Assembly (NCBI GenBank): GCA_036389135.1
Contig: DASVQP010000052.1
Location: 108,838-172,837, forward strand
Origin: Longimicrobium sp.
Lineage (GTDB): Bacteria; Gemmatimonadota; Gemmatimonadetes; Longimicrobiales; Longimicrobiaceae
DNA: 64,000 nucleotides
Direction of reading: 5' to 3'
Under the pieces are notes generated by a model that was not told the DNA's origin, searched no databases, and saw nothing but the letters and a program-made list of their open reading frames with translations. The position numbers were made by a program, and so were the translations under genes. Shown piece after piece: positions 1 through 6,376 of this stretch; positions within the stretch are counted from its first letter, which is position 1; each line of letters starts with the position of its first letter.

Positions 1-1
1 G

Positions 2-64
2 GCGCGTATCCGGGAGCGGCTGGCGGAGAAGGCGAGGGCGGAGGCGGGGGAGACCGGCGGTTGA
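2..64 (+). CDS. C-terminal end of an upstream gene (partial)
   Basis: An open frame enters from the left edge and stops with TGA at 62-64. It encodes 20 residues, ARIRERLAEKARAEAGETGG, a charged Arg/Glu/Ala-rich tail probably in a helix. Third codon positions are nearly all G or C, as in neighbouring genes. No family can be assigned from so little sequence. It is called because the frame is open to the edge and is followed directly by a repeat-filled spacer. Confidence 0.5.
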   Translation, partial: ARIRERLAEKARAEAGETGG

Positions 65-92
65 CTGCTGCAACGAGCGCGGGAACCGGGGG

Positions 93-432
93 ATGATTCC
101 CCCCGGCTGGGACGACGGGAAGGCGGCTGAAGCCGGCTTGATAGGCGCGGCATTGGTCCCGGAGTCCGCGAAGGCGGACTTTGAGTGGTTCCGGCGGCGA
201 ATTCATTCGCTCCTGGATGCGGGCATCGGTCGCATGGCAGGACACGGGCAGCCACGTGGGGCGGCCCCTGCGGGATCGATGCGGGATGCGGAGGTCGAGG
301 AAGGGAGAGGGTGGGCGCGATGAATCGCGCCCCTACGGAGCGGCGGCGCCGTATTCACGTACACGGGCAGATCTCGCCCCCGAATCCGCGAAGGCGGACT
401 TAGTGCTGTTGTTGCAGCGAGTTCACTCGCCC
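93..432. repeat. Family A modular palindrome cluster, copy 1
   Basis: Most of the spacer between the upstream gene and the secreted protein at 569 is built of short palindromic modules: GGCGGCTGAAGCCGGC (near 123), GGGCAGCCACGTGGGGCGGCCCC (248-272, split here as a near-palindrome), GGGCGCGATGAATCGCGCCC (313-332), TCCGCGAAGGCGGAC, and GCGAGTTCACTCGC (418-431). The same modules recur in at least ten other spacers of the window. Short ORFs that cross this region are byproducts of the repeats and were not called. Confidence 0.8.
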
Positions 433-458
433 GTACACCACCCCGTCGTGGATTCGGC

Positions 459-488
459 TTGACCGGCCCGGCGCGGTTCCGGTATACT
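459..488 (+). promoter_or_regulatory. Sigma-70-type promoter for the secreted protein gene
   Basis: TTGACC at 459-464 and TATACT at 483-488 are separated by 18 bases, close to the -35/-10 consensus and conspicuous in this GC-rich spacer. Initiation would fall near 495, leaving a leader of about 74 bases before the ATG at 569. It lies just outside the family A repeats. Confidence 0.65.
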
Positions 489-568
489 CACAACGGAAAC
501 CCTGTACGAACCCCGCGCGATCCCGGAGGAGCACACCGAGCGCGATCCACGGACCGAATGAGGTGCTG

Positions 569-1072
569 ATGCTGCGTGCACCCCCGGTTCTGCTCCTGCT
601 CCTGGCGCTCTTCGGGCTGGGGCTCCCCCCCGGGTTATGGGGGCAGGACCCCGACGAAAGGGCCCCGGTGGTGCCATCCAAGGGCTACCGGCTGGAGCAG
701 AACTACCCCAATCCGCCGAACCCGGATACATACATTCCGTTTTACCTGGAGGAAGGCCTGTTCAAGGATGGCGAGCCCCGGGTCGTCACCATCCGAATCG
801 TAAACATGTTTCGTCAGCTGATCGCCATCCCCAAGGCGGTCGGCCATCCCCGCGGCCGGGACGTGCGCGTGCAGGGGCTCCGCTACACGGAGCCGGGCCG
901 CAAGGTGGCCTACTGGGATGGCCGGGACCTGAACGGAAGGCGCGCCCCCTCGGGGCTCTACTACTGCGAGCTGGTGGTGGGCGACCGGCGCGAGCCGGAC
1001 CTGATTCGCATCATCGTCGCCAACCCTTCGAAGCGCTCGCGCTTCATTCCCCCCATCTTCAGAAGACAGTGA
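569..1072 (+). CDS. Small secreted protein with YPNP/FlgD-like C-terminal domain
   Basis: A 167-residue secreted protein. It has a hydrophobic signal peptide (about residues 1-25, ending near LWGQ) and then LEQNYPNPPNPDTYIPFYL, a variant of the EQNYPNPFNP motif that opens FlgD-like Ig / type IX sorting-type C-terminal domains. The family hallmark W-D-G-R-D-L-N-G-R-x-x-x-S-G-L-Y-Y follows near residues 114-130. In known proteins this domain is the tail of a much larger exported protein; here it is almost the entire mature protein. I chose ATG 569 over GTG 563 because GAGGTG at 560-565 can serve as its ribosome binding site. The gene stands alone between a promoter and a terminator hairpin. Function is unknown; export is well supported. 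Confidence 0.8.
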   Translation: MLRAPPVLLLLLALFGLGLPPGLWGQDPDERAPVVPSKGYRLEQNYPNPPNPDTYIPFYLEEGLFKDGEPRVVTIRIVNMFRQLIAIPKAVGHPRGRDVRVQGLRYTEPGRKVAYWDGRDLNGRRAPSGLYYCELVVGDRREPDLIRIIVANPSKRSRFIPPIFRRQ

Positions 1073-1104
1073 AGCCGGCCGCGGATTCTGATCCGGGCCG
1101 GCTT
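1072..1104 (+). terminator. Hairpin after the secreted protein gene
   Basis: AAGCCGGCC (1072-1080) pairs with GGCCGGCTT (1096-1104). CGGAT/ATCCG continues the stem to a TCTG loop, with one bulged G at 1081. TTAACTGTTGT follows, a weak T-rich tail. The stem begins at the last base of the stop codon. Confidence 0.6.
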
Positions 1105-1111
1105 AACTGTT

Positions 1112-1183
1112 GTGCTCAGTGCTAAGTGCTAAGTGCTAAGTGCTGAAGGTTACTCAGGACTTGGCACTTAGGACTTAGCACTT
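1112..1183. repeat. Heptamer hairpin, copy 1
   Basis: The left arm is a run of GTGCTAA units (1112-1145) and the right arm a run of CACTTAG-type units (1154-1183), giving a long imperfect hairpin in the spacer between two convergent genes. The same heptamer pair recurs at 20212, 32541, 41877, 48343 and 53696. Confidence 0.8.
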
Positions 1184-1188
1184 TCCGT

Positions 1189-1545
1189 TCAATCGATCAG
1201 ATACAGGAACCGCCCGCAGCTCTGGCACGAGCGTACTTCCTCGTTCCGGTCCGCGTCGGAGGCGAGGGCGGTGGGGATCTGGACGAAGCAGCCGTAGCAG
1301 GTGCCCCGGATGACCGGGACCACCACGCGGGGCTGTTTGTTCGCGATCCGGCGGTAGCGGTTGCGGACCTCCGGGGCCAGCGCCTCCTCCATCTCCGCGA
1401 TCTTTTCGTCCAGGATGGTGAGCGCTACGTCGGTGCTCAGCCCGAAGACGGCTTCCTGCACGTCGCGCGACGAGGTCTCTCCCAGCTCGCGGCGCTGCGT
1501 CTTCAGGTCCTGGATCTCCAGCAGTGCTTCCAACTGGGGGTGCAT
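1189..1545 (-). CDS. C4-type zinc-ribbon, coiled-coil protein
   Basis: A 118-residue protein with a charged, probably coiled-coil N-terminal half (about residues 1-68, rich in Leu/Glu/Arg) and a C-terminal zinc ribbon with C83-x2-C86 and C107-x2-C110. This arrangement resembles the DUF164/zf-RING_7 family (CdsZ-like), but the helical part is about half the usual length (members are often near 240 residues). It lies 19 bases downstream of the ptsN-like gene on the same strand, so the two are probably co-transcribed. Family members are proposed to bind nucleic acid or partner proteins through the ribbon; nothing here fixes a specific role. The ATG at 1545 is the only reasonable start. Confidence 0.75.
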   Translation of the reverse strand: MHPQLEALLEIQDLKTQRRELGETSSRDVQEAVFGLSTDVALTILDEKIAEMEEALAPEVRNRYRRIANKQPRVVVPVIRGTCYGCFVQIPTALASDADRNEEVRSCQSCGRFLYLID

Positions 1546-1564
1546 ACGTGGGACTCTCCGCGCC

Positions 1565-2017
1565 TCAGACGCCCTTCTCCTGAAGGAGCGCGAGGAATTC
1601 CAAAGGATTAGTGAGCTGGTCGAGCCGGGTGGACACGTCCGGCTCCTTGGAGAACTGCGCGATCTTGCCCAGCACCGGCAGGTACTGGTTGGACACCTCC
1701 AGCGGCGGCGCCACGATCATGAAGAAGTAGCGCGCCGGCTGCTCGTCGATGGCCTTGAAGTCCACCCCCGACGTCTTGCGGCCGAACGCCACGCGCAGCC
1801 GGTTCACCACCAGCGAGCGGCAGTGGGGGATGGCGATCCCCTTGCCGATCCCGGTGGAGCCCAGGTTTTCCCTGCGCTTCAGCATCTTGAAGAGGATCCC
1901 CTGCGACTTCTCGTCGACTTTGAGCAGGGCGATGAGCTCCTTGAGGATCTCATCCTTGCTCTCGCCTTTGAGGTCGAGCTGGATCGCGTCTTCGTTGAAG
2001 AATTCGCGAAGTTCCAT
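1565..2017 (-). CDS. ptsN: PTS EIIA-type regulatory protein (PtsN-like)
   Basis: A 150-residue single-domain EIIA of the fructose/nitrogen type. The phosphorylated histidine is H65 in G-I-G-K-G-I-A-I-P-H, the family signature. In characterised bacteria EIIA-Ntr accepts phosphate from HPr/NPr and regulates potassium transport, nitrogen metabolism or sensor kinases rather than carrying sugar. No EIIB/EIIC permease or HPr gene is nearby, which favours the regulatory form. It is the first gene of a two-gene minus-strand unit with the zinc-ribbon protein. Length matches the family (about 150-160). Family assignment is secure; the regulatory role is inferred. Confidence 0.85.
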   Translation of the reverse strand: MELREFFNEDAIQLDLKGESKDEILKELIALLKVDEKSQGILFKMLKRRENLGSTGIGKGIAIPHCRSLVVNRLRVAFGRKTSGVDFKAIDEQPARYFFMIVAPPLEVSNQYLPVLGKIAQFSKEPDVSTRLDQLTNPLEFLALLQEKGV

Positions 2018-2141
2018 ATCTACAATTCCCGGTGATTTACACGAGTCGGCTTTCAGGGTCCGGTCAAGGACGCCGGAATGTAAGCGCCGCGCCGATGCCT
2101 GTCAAAACCAACAACTTATCTCATTCCGGGGTCAAACGAAT

Positions 2142-2174
2142 GGAGGCACGGAGAACGAGTCTCTCCGTGCCTCC
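2142..2174 (-). terminator. Terminator-like hairpin after the AsnC-like gene
   Basis: GGAGGCACGGAGA (2142-2154) and TCTCCGTGCCTCC (2162-2174) form a perfect 13-bp stem with a 7-base loop, 28 bases past the stop of the minus-strand gene at 2202. Read on the minus strand it is followed by ATTCGTTTGACC, only weakly T-rich. Confidence 0.6.
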
Positions 2175-2201
2175 TTTCCGCGTTTCTCCGATCCAGCCGC
2201 G

Positions 2202-3332
2202 TCAGCGCATCGCCCCGGGGTCCATTCCGTTGCGGCGGCACCACTCCGCGTAGGCAAAGGGCGAGATCTCGGACGGCTTGATCTCGCTGCGCCCGCCCCA
2301 GAAAACGTTGGTGTAGCCGACCGGGATGCCCGCCTCTTCCAGGTGCTGGTCGATGGCGGCCTTGTGGGCGAGCACCGTCTCCTTCTCGGTGCCGTGCGCC
2401 ACGCCCATGATGTTGACGCCGCCGAACTCCGGCCCGCCCTCGCGCCAGTAGGCGTGCGTCATCACGAAGTGGCGGCCCACCTCACGCCCCGCGTCCAGCT
2501 CGCGCCCCTGCGGCACGCGCCAGTGGAAGAGGGCGTTGTAGCGCGTCACCCGCTCCCCCGCGGCGTTGGGCTTGTAGTGCTCGAGGAAGGTGGAGAAGCG
2601 CCCGATCACGCCACGCCGGTTGAGGTCGCGCGCGATCTGGAGAAACCGCTCCAGCCGCACGCCCGCTTCCTCCGCCCGCGCGGTCCACGGATGGTCGGTG
2701 ATCTCCTCCGCGGCGAACTCGCGCTTCAGAGCCTCCAGGATGCGCCATTCGAGGTCCGACAGCTCCACGATGTTGGTGTCGAGCACCTGGCCCAGCTCTT
2801 CGGAGCGGGCGCCGGGCTCCAGCCCGCGCCGGCGCACGTGGCCCACTCCCAGCGCGAACAGCTTGTGGGCCGGGAGGAGCTTGTAAGCGAGGGCGCCGGT
2901 GCGCTCCATCAGGAAGCGCGCGTGCTTCTCCATCGAAAAGCCCTGCGGCACCTTGAGCGTCGTCCACAGCCGGTACTTGGAGCCCTGCGTCTCGCGGTCG
3001 GTGGAGCGGATGACGACGTGGCCGGAGAACGGGTCCTCGCGGAACATGTACTCGAAGGCGTCGTCCAGCCGCTCGGGCGGCACCTGCCACGCCACCAGCG
3101 CGCCGGGGGCCAGGTTGGTGGCCATCAGCGTCTGCCGCACGCGGCGGATGGTGCCCGACGCGAGCATCGCGCGGATGCGCTCCAGCACCGTCTCCAGATC
3201 CACCTCGCTGAGGCGGGCGATCTCCTGGAACGGCTCGTCCTGGAACCCCTGCACCCGGTCCTCGGAGACGGCCAGGATGCGGCCGTTGACGGGATCGGTG
3301 GTCTCCACCGGCACGGTGGTCGTATCGCTCAT
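2202..3332 (-). CDS. Two-module AsnC/Lrp-like protein, siroheme decarboxylase family
   Basis: A 376-residue protein made of two AsnC/Lrp-like modules (about residues 15-175 and 185-370). Each starts with a winged-helix-like segment (for example V-D-L-E-T-V-L-E-R-I-R-A-M-L-A-S-G-T-I-R-R) and continues into an alpha/beta ligand-binding segment. The fused pair resembles siroheme decarboxylases (AhbA/AhbB, NirDL) more than one-module Lrp regulators, which are near 150 residues. No other d1-haem or alternative-haem genes are in the window, so enzymatic function is only a hypothesis; a double Lrp-type regulator is the alternative. The frame stays open upstream to 4145, but ATG 3332 is taken as the start because the acyltransferase gene ends 29 bases upstream; the two genes probably form one unit. 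Confidence 0.65.
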   Translation of the reverse strand: MSDTTTVPVETTDPVNGRILAVSEDRVQGFQDEPFQEIARLSEVDLETVLERIRAMLASGTIRRVRQTLMATNLAPGALVAWQVPPERLDDAFEYMFREDPFSGHVVIRSTDRETQGSKYRLWTTLKVPQGFSMEKHARFLMERTGALAYKLLPAHKLFALGVGHVRRRGLEPGARSEELGQVLDTNIVELSDLEWRILEALKREFAAEEITDHPWTARAEEAGVRLERFLQIARDLNRRGVIGRFSTFLEHYKPNAAGERVTRYNALFHWRVPQGRELDAGREVGRHFVMTHAYWREGGPEFGGVNIMGVAHGTEKETVLAHKAAIDQHLEEAGIPVGYTNVFWGGRSEIKPSEISPFAYAEWCRRNGMDPGAMR

Positions 3333-3361
3333 GGTCTGCAGGGCTCGTGTGGTTGCGCCGC

Positions 3362-4207
3362 TCACCCTTCTCCCGCGGCGGATGCCCCGGAGGCGGTCCC
3401 TTCGCTGCGCAGCGTCACCTTGTACACCTCGGGCGGCGCGTTGGGCTTCACCCGCACCGACTTGGCGGGGATGCCCACGTTGACGTGGTAGGCGCGCACG
3501 TCCTTGGTGGCCACCGCCATCGCCCCCACCATCGCGTTCTCCCCCACGTGCGTCCCGGCGAGCACGGTGGCGTGGTAGGTGATGCGCACGCCGTCGCCGA
3601 GCACCGTCTGCAGGTTGCTGACGTCGCGCTGGTCGACGATGGAGTGCGTGTGGGAGTAGATGTTGGCGTAGTCGGAGATCGACACGCCGTTCCCCAGTAC
3701 GATCCCGCCGCGGTCGTCGAGCAGGACGTTGCGGTGCACCACCACGTCGTCGCCCACTTCCAGGTTGTAGCCGTACGTGAACTCCACGAAGTGGAAGCAC
3801 TTGAAGTTCTTGCCCACGCGCTTGAAGAGGTACGGCGCCAGCGCGCGGCGGAAGTGCACGCCCAGGTGCACGTTGCCGCCCATGGGGCTGCGGTCGAACA
3901 TCTGCCACATCCAGAGCAGCGGCTTCCGCTCGTTGAAGCGCTCCACGTCCACCTCGGCGTAGTACTCGGGCTCCAGGGTGACGTTGCGTGCGTCCATCTG
4001 CGCCAGCGACGCCTGCACCGCGAGCGGGAGGTTGCGCGGGTCCACGCCGGCCATCCCCGGATACCAGAGCGCGGTGAGTGTCTGGCGGCACAGCTCCCAG
4101 CGGTCGTCGCCGCGGGCCAGCGCCTCCTGCAGCTCCCCGAGCCACCGGTCGTACAGCGCGGTCGCCTCGGCGGCCGGGTCCAGTTTGCGCAGCGGATATA
4201 TGGGCAT
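3362..4207 (-). CDS. Left-handed beta-helix (hexapeptide) acyltransferase
   Basis: A 281-residue protein whose C-terminal half carries irregular hexapeptide repeats (V-V-H-R-N-V-L-L-D-D-R-G-G-I-V-L-G-N-G-V, about residues 155-250) typical of the LbetaH acetyl/acyltransferases such as the maltose O-acetyltransferase group. The histidine in Y-S-H-T-H-S-I fits the catalytic or acceptor-site histidine of the family. The N-terminal 130 residues are helical and not clearly assigned. Acyl-CoA is the usual donor; the acceptor is unknown. ATG 4207 was chosen because the upstream part of the frame (to 4381) runs through repeat sequence. It is followed 29 bases later by the AsnC-like gene. Confidence 0.7.
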   Translation of the reverse strand: MPIYPLRKLDPAAEATALYDRWLGELQEALARGDDRWELCRQTLTALWYPGMAGVDPRNLPLAVQASLAQMDARNVTLEPEYYAEVDVERFNERKPLLWMWQMFDRSPMGGNVHLGVHFRRALAPYLFKRVGKNFKCFHFVEFTYGYNLEVGDDVVVHRNVLLDDRGGIVLGNGVSISDYANIYSHTHSIVDQRDVSNLQTVLGDGVRITYHATVLAGTHVGENAMVGAMAVATKDVRAYHVNVGIPAKSVRVKPNAPPEVYKVTLRSEGTASGASAAGEG

Positions 4208-4286
4208 CGGGCGGGGCTTCGCGGGTGTGCTTTTGGGTGGTGCTCCAGGGCGGAAAGGTAGAGCGGGGGCGGGCGGGGAGTCAAAC

Positions 4287-4343
4287 GGGGGCCCTCTCCC
4301 CGCTCGTTCCTCGCTGCCCCTCCCCAAATTGCGGGGGAGGGGC
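4287..4343. repeat. Family E terminator-like hairpin, copy 1
   Basis: A C-rich block (CCCCTCCCC near 4317) and a G-rich block (GGGGGAGGGG near 4333) flank a short AT-containing loop, preceded by GGGCCCTCTCCCCGCTCGTT. Close relatives occur at 47058, 54917 and, in reverse orientation, at 34259. Confidence 0.7.
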
Positions 4344-4346
4344 GGG

Positions 4347-4521
4347 GGCGGGCACGGGCAGCCACGTGGGGCGGCCCCCACGGGTTATGTGCGGAGGGCG
4401 GGGGTCGCGGTGGGGGAGAGGGTGGGCAGACACGTAGGTCTGCCCCTACCAGTGACGGGTGTCGGTCCGGCGGGCGGCGGTCGCGGTGGGGGCGAGGGCG
4501 GGCGCGATAAATCGCGCCCCT
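4347..4521. repeat. Family A modular palindrome cluster, copy 2
   Basis: Contains GGGCAGCCACGTGGGGCGGCCCC, GGGCAGACACGTAGGTCTGCCC and GGGCGCGATAAATCGCGCCC in tandem, each ending in CCTAC or a variant. It fills the spacer between the acyltransferase and lipid kinase genes; no coding sequence is seen in it. Confidence 0.8.
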
Positions 4522-4592
4522 ACGGCATCGGTGTGCGCCAGGGATGCCGAACGGCGCCGCGCGCTGCGCTACGCGCGGATGCACGCAAAACG

Positions 4593-4627
4593 CCCCTCCC
4601 CCAGGTAGTTATTGGGGGAGGGGGCCC
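4593..4627. repeat. Family E hairpin, copy 2 (possible terminator of the lipid kinase)
   Basis: CCCCTCCCCCA and TGGGGGAGGGG pair around AGGTAGTTAT. It lies six bases past the stop codon of the minus-strand lipid kinase gene, where it may act as a terminator. Confidence 0.7.
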
Positions 4628-4632
4628 CGGCC

Positions 4633-5550
4633 CTACCCCTCCGCGCCGTCCGGAGGCCCCGGCGCCATCACCGTGATCTGGCGGGGGAGCATGCGGTACT
4701 CGAACCGGCGGGCCGACATCGGCTCGCCGTCCACGTTCACGCTCAGCTCCACCTCCGCCTCCACGGTCACGCTGCGCACCTTGCGGTACACCACCTTTTC
4801 GTGCTCCACGTGGTTGCCGGCGCGGAGCTGCGGGGCGATGCGCACGAACTCCATGTGCGTCATCGCCTCCACGATGCACACGTCCAGCAGGCCGTCGGAG
4901 AGGTCCGCCTCGGAGGTGAGGCGCACGCCGCCGCCGGTACGCTGCGCGTTGCCCACGGCGAAGATCAGGAAGTCGCCGTCGTGCAGCACCTCGCGGCCGG
5001 AGGTGAAGCGCGCCTTGCACGGGGTGAGCGTCACGAACTTCTTCACCCCCGTCACCACGTAGGCGATCGGGCCCAGCATGCGCTTCAGCTCGTCCGACGC
5101 CTCGTCCGTCGCCTCGGCACCGAAGCCGCCACTGGAGACGTTGAGGAAGCAGCGCCCGTTCAGCGCGGCCAGGTCCACGGGGTAGCCGGTACCCTCCACC
5201 GCCACGGCGAGCGCCTGCTCCGGGTCTTTGGGGACGCGCAGGCCCCCCGCGAAGTCGTTGGCCGTGCCCAGCGGGATCACCGCCAGGCGCGGCAGCTCGT
5301 CGTGCCCCCCGGCCTCCGCCCAGTCGTTGAGCCCGTTCACCACCTCGTTGATGGTGCCGTCGCCGCCTGCCGCCACCACCACCTCGGCACCGCGCTCCGC
5401 CGCCTCCGTGGCGAAGCGGCGCGCGTCGCCCGCCTCGAAGGTGATGTGCCCGCGCACCTGGTGGCCGGCCTCGCGCAGCGACTCGACCCCGCGCCGGATC
5501 GCCTCGACGGCGGCGGGGGTGGACGGGTTGATGACGATCTCCAGGTGCAA
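4633..5550 (-). CDS. YegS/diacylglycerol-kinase-type lipid kinase
   Basis: A 305-residue soluble kinase of the DAGK catalytic family. It shows the nucleotide-binding G-G-D-G-T motif at residues 62-66, L-G-T-A-N-D at 94-99, and the family's C-terminal beta-sandwich with D-G-L-L-D-V. Members phosphorylate diacylglycerol or related lipids with ATP; the exact substrate is not readable. The frame is open far upstream. I chose TTG 5550, which has GGAG eight bases ahead and starts directly at the first strand (L-E-I-V-I-N-P). An ATG at 5628 with AAGGAG close by would add a 26-residue leader. The gene is divergent from mraZ and shares its upstream region. Confidence 0.8.
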   Translation of the reverse strand: MHLEIVINPSTPAAVEAIRRGVESLREAGHQVRGHITFEAGDARRFATEAAERGAEVVVAAGGDGTINEVVNGLNDWAEAGGHDELPRLAVIPLGTANDFAGGLRVPKDPEQALAVAVEGTGYPVDLAALNGRCFLNVSSGGFGAEATDEASDELKRMLGPIAYVVTGVKKFVTLTPCKARFTSGREVLHDGDFLIFAVGNAQRTGGGVRLTSEADLSDGLLDVCIVEAMTHMEFVRIAPQLRAGNHVEHEKVVYRKVRSVTVEAEVELSVNVDGEPMSARRFEYRMLPRQITVMAPGPPDGAEG

Positions 5551-5635
5551 GGGCGGCGCTCCGGGGCGGCGTGGTGTGGGTTGCGCGGCGCCGGGGAGCA
5601 AGAACCCCGCCAGGCACCTTCGGCACATCTTCTCC

Positions 5636-5663
5636 TTGACCTTGCCGGGAAACGCGTTAGGTT
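5636..5663 (+). promoter_or_regulatory. Promoter of the dcw cluster
   Basis: TTGACC at 5636-5641 and TAGGTT at 5658-5663 are separated by 16 bases. Transcription would start near 5670, just before the three MraZ boxes and about 58 bases before the mraZ start. Placement relative to the boxes matches MraZ-autoregulated promoters. Confidence 0.6.
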
Positions 5664-5671
5664 GGGGCTCA

Positions 5672-5696
5672 GTGGGATGAAGTGGGGAAGAGTGGG
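5672..5696 (+). promoter_or_regulatory. MraZ operator: three GTGGG boxes
   Basis: GTGGG occurs at 5672-5676, 5682-5686 and 5692-5696, exactly 10 bases apart, so all boxes face one side of the helix. In Escherichia coli MraZ binds TGGGN repeats separated by 5 bases upstream of its own gene, and this is the same design. A weaker TTGGG sits at 5662. MraZ is therefore likely to repress the whole downstream cluster from here. Confidence 0.8.
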
Positions 5697-5727
5697 ATGC
5701 CGCGGGGTGCCCTCGTCTACGGATCGA

Positions 5728-6159
5728 ATGACCGGCTTCCTGGGAAGCTTCCATCACAACGTCGACGAAAAGGGCCGCCTCAGCCTTCCCGCCTCCTTCA
5801 GGCGGGAAGGCCAGGAACAGCCCTTCGTGCTGGTGCACGTCTTTCCGGACGCGCTCACGCTGTACCCCCGGTCCGCCTGGGCCGAGGTGGAGGGGCGCCT
5901 GCGAGAGGTGCTCCGGCTGCAGCCGCAGGCCCGCCCCTGGGTCCTCAAGGTGACGGCCAACGCCTGCGAAGTCGTGCCGGACAAGCAGGGGCGCATCCTT
6001 GTGCCCCAGCGGCTGCAGGAAGCGGTGGGGATCGATGGGGCCACGCTGGTGGTGGGCGCCATCGACCGCATCGAGCTGTGGGACCCGGCGCGCTTCACCG
6101 CCGCCACCGAGATGCCCGTGCCGGACGCCGCGCGCTTCATGCACCAGATCTTCGGCTAG
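5728..6159 (+). CDS. mraZ: MraZ transcriptional regulator of the dcw cluster
   Basis: A 143-residue protein with two SpoVT/AbrB-like MraZ repeats: D-E-K-G-R-L-S-L-P-A-S-F-R at 13-25 and D-K-Q-G-R-I-L-V-P-Q-R-L-Q at 85-97, each with the conserved DxxxR. MraZ forms ring oligomers that bind direct repeats upstream of its own operon and, in E. coli, represses mraZW and other genes. The frame is open far upstream, but ATG 5728 gives the usual family length and N-terminus. It is the first gene of the dcw cluster, directly after its promoter and boxes. Regulator and operator both being intact supports autoregulation. Confidence 0.95.
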   Translation: MTGFLGSFHHNVDEKGRLSLPASFRREGQEQPFVLVHVFPDALTLYPRSAWAEVEGRLREVLRLQPQARPWVLKVTANACEVVPDKQGRILVPQRLQEAVGIDGATLVVGAIDRIELWDPARFTAATEMPVPDAARFMHQIFG

Positions 6160-6184
6160 CCTACCCCTTCCCGGGCCTCGCCAC

Positions 6185-6376
6185 GTGACCACCGAGCCGC
6201 ACATCTTCAACTTCGCCCTGCTGGCGGAGCCCGTCCTGGCATGCGCCGCGGACCGGCACCTGGGACCCTACCTGGTGCTCCCCGCGCTGTCCGGGTGGGC
6301 CGGTGCGGACTGGTGCCGCTGCCGCGCCTGCGGAAGCACCGTCACCCGCGCCACCTCCATGCGCAACGCCGCGTGA
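6185..6376 (+). CDS. Small Cys-containing protein between mraZ and rsmH
   Basis: A 63-residue ORF starting at GTG 6185, 25 bases after mraZ and overlapping the rsmH start by four bases (GTGA). Nearly every third codon position is G or C, as in real genes here. The product has C-R-C-R-A-C near residues 47-52 plus one earlier Cys, a possible small metal site, and ends T-S-M-R-N-A-A. I recognise no family. Translational coupling to rsmH makes it either a genuine small dcw protein or a coupling leader peptide. No strong Shine-Dalgarno sequence precedes it. Confidence 0.55.
   Translation: MTTEPHIFNFALLAEPVLACAADRHLGPYLVLPALSGWAGADWCRCRACGSTVTRATSMRNAA

Noticed and set aside
181..462. Several overlapping small ORFs in the first 700 bases
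   Set aside because: They lie in family A repeats and translate repeat modules in different frames.
3448..4584. 378-codon minus-strand frame beside the acyltransferase
   Set aside because: Ser/Thr/Trp/Arg-rich shadow frame of the acyltransferase gene that starts in repeats.
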